Shown here: positions 63,490 to 64,000 of the stretch, one piece after another | How positions within the stretch are numbered: position 1 is the first letter of the stretch | How the letters are laid out: each line of letters opens with the position of its first letter | Assembly (NCBI RefSeq): GCF_025558485.1 | Contig: NZ_CP102930.1 | Location: forward strand, 930,001 to 994,000 | Direction of reading: 5' to 3' | DNA: 64,000 bases | Source: Bdellovibrio bacteriovorus | GTDB lineage: Bacteria > Bdellovibrionota > Bdellovibrionia > Bdellovibrionales > Bdellovibrionaceae | Made by a program: the position numbers and the translations under genes | Notes under the pieces: generated by a model | What the model saw: the letters and a program-made list of their open reading frames with translations, nothing else | Databases searched by the model: none | Told to the model about the DNA's origin: nothing

Positions 63490-64000
63490 ATGCTCGATTA
63501 CATTCTTTCTCTCGATAAGAGCCTTTTTGTATTGGTGAATTCACACTGGACGGCCGCTTGGGCGGATCAGTTTTTCCCGTTCATCACAGACCTGCATAAG
63601 ACGCCTTTTTTTAAGTTTGTTCTGGTACCGGTGATTTTGGCGATCTTCATGTGGCGTCGTGGATGGAAAAAAGGTCTGGTTATCTTCTTCTTCGCACTTC
63701 TTTCCGTATCGGCATCAGATGGTGTCGGCAACTGGGCCTTCAAAAAAACAGTTCAGCGCCCCCGGCCCGCAAATACACTGAATTTGGATGTTCAGGTTCG
63801 GGCTCCTTTTGGCGGCTACAGTTTTGTTTCCAATCATGCGACGAACATGTACAGCTTTGCCAGCTTTACTTCCGCTATCTTTCCTCCAGCCACAGTGCCC
63901 CTGTACACCCTGGCAACGGTGATTGCCTACAGCCGGGTTTATAACGGTGTTCACTTTCCGACAGATGTGATCTGCGGTGGGCTTTTGGGAATGATTTTCG
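63490..64000 (+). CDS. PAP2-superfamily phosphatase, 3' end outside window
   Basis: 170 codons are visible from the ATG at 63490. TM helices at about 38-52 and 60-75. The acid-phosphatase motifs are in order: KKTVQRPRP (KxxxxxxRP, about 80-88), SFVSNHATNMYS (SxH in place of the usual PSGH) and YSRVYNGVHFPTDVICG (SRxxxxxHxxxD). Such enzymes dephosphorylate lipid phosphates such as undecaprenyl or phosphatidate in the inner membrane. It is divergent from motA. Confidence 0.9.
   Translation, partial: MLDYILSLDKSLFVLVNSHWTAAWADQFFPFITDLHKTPFFKFVLVPVILAIFMWRRGWKKGLVIFFFALLSVSASDGVGNWAFKKTVQRPRPANTLNLDVQVRAPFGGYSFVSNHATNMYSFASFTSAIFPPATVPLYTLATVIAYSRVYNGVHFPTDVICGGLLGMIF

Overview
The window reads as chromosome of a predatory deltaproteobacterium-like organism, most probably Bdellovibrio. 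This rests on the gene families and operon pairings seen here (Tol, Suf, FtsEX with an EnvC-like protein and Ctp, MotAB, many secreted or lipid-anchored proteins of unknown function, a moderate G+C content). It is an inference without database comparison. Coding density is high, genes lie in short operons with 4-bp ATGA/GTGA overlaps, and no tRNA, rRNA, CRISPR array or prophage is visible.

Layout. 1-4029 (minus strand): a signalling and surface module with a sigma-like factor, an anti-sigma-like membrane protein, a sensor histidine kinase, a tiny exported protein and a PapD-like chaperone cut by the window edge. 4127-5540: a composite of an mreB fragment, a scrap of rpoC and a lipoprotein. 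5732-10594: a 1620-residue lipoprotein with Ig-like and propeller-like parts. 10597-20879: housekeeping genes (glpD, a HAD hydrolase, a PAS protein, pepP, a degenerate patatin lipoprotein, tlyA-ispA-xseB-xseA). 20925-21138: a promoter and a 6S RNA. 21258-23761: a lipoprotein metallopeptidase and partner. 23793-29674: the complete SUF iron-sulfur operon sufR-B-C-D-S-nfu, with a 78-bp tandem duplication inside sufC. 29847-33878: a GDPD-like protein and tolQRA-tolB, the last truncated and joined to the end of tig. 34409-36616: a DUF72 gene, a REP-associated transposase bounded by inverted repeats, and an exported protein. 36680-40625: ctp, envC-like, ftsX and a damaged ftsE. 40708-51208: a DUF481 barrel, mscL, a coiled-coil protein behind a FliA-type promoter, a class A PBP, uvrA and msbA. 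51229-54044: a truncated MscS gene, a scrap resembling actC, and a glnE lacking its start. 54080-64000: cyclophilin, thioredoxin, DUF3015, DUF4105, a 919-residue membrane protein, motAB and a partial PAP2 phosphatase.

The most striking feature is not a new pathway. It is a set of five abnormal junctions in normally important genes (mreB, sufC, tolB/tig, ftsE, glnE). Two carry a perfect 18- or 19-bp inverted copy of nearby sequence at the break, two carry a 57-75 bp scrap of a third conserved gene, and one is an exact 78-bp tandem duplication. Together these look like template switching, either in amplification or assembly (which I consider likelier) or in the living genome. Other points of note are the 6S RNA, the REP/transposase system with a dispersed copy, FliA-like promoters on genes not obviously part of the flagellum, and several proteins with enzyme folds but missing catalytic residues.
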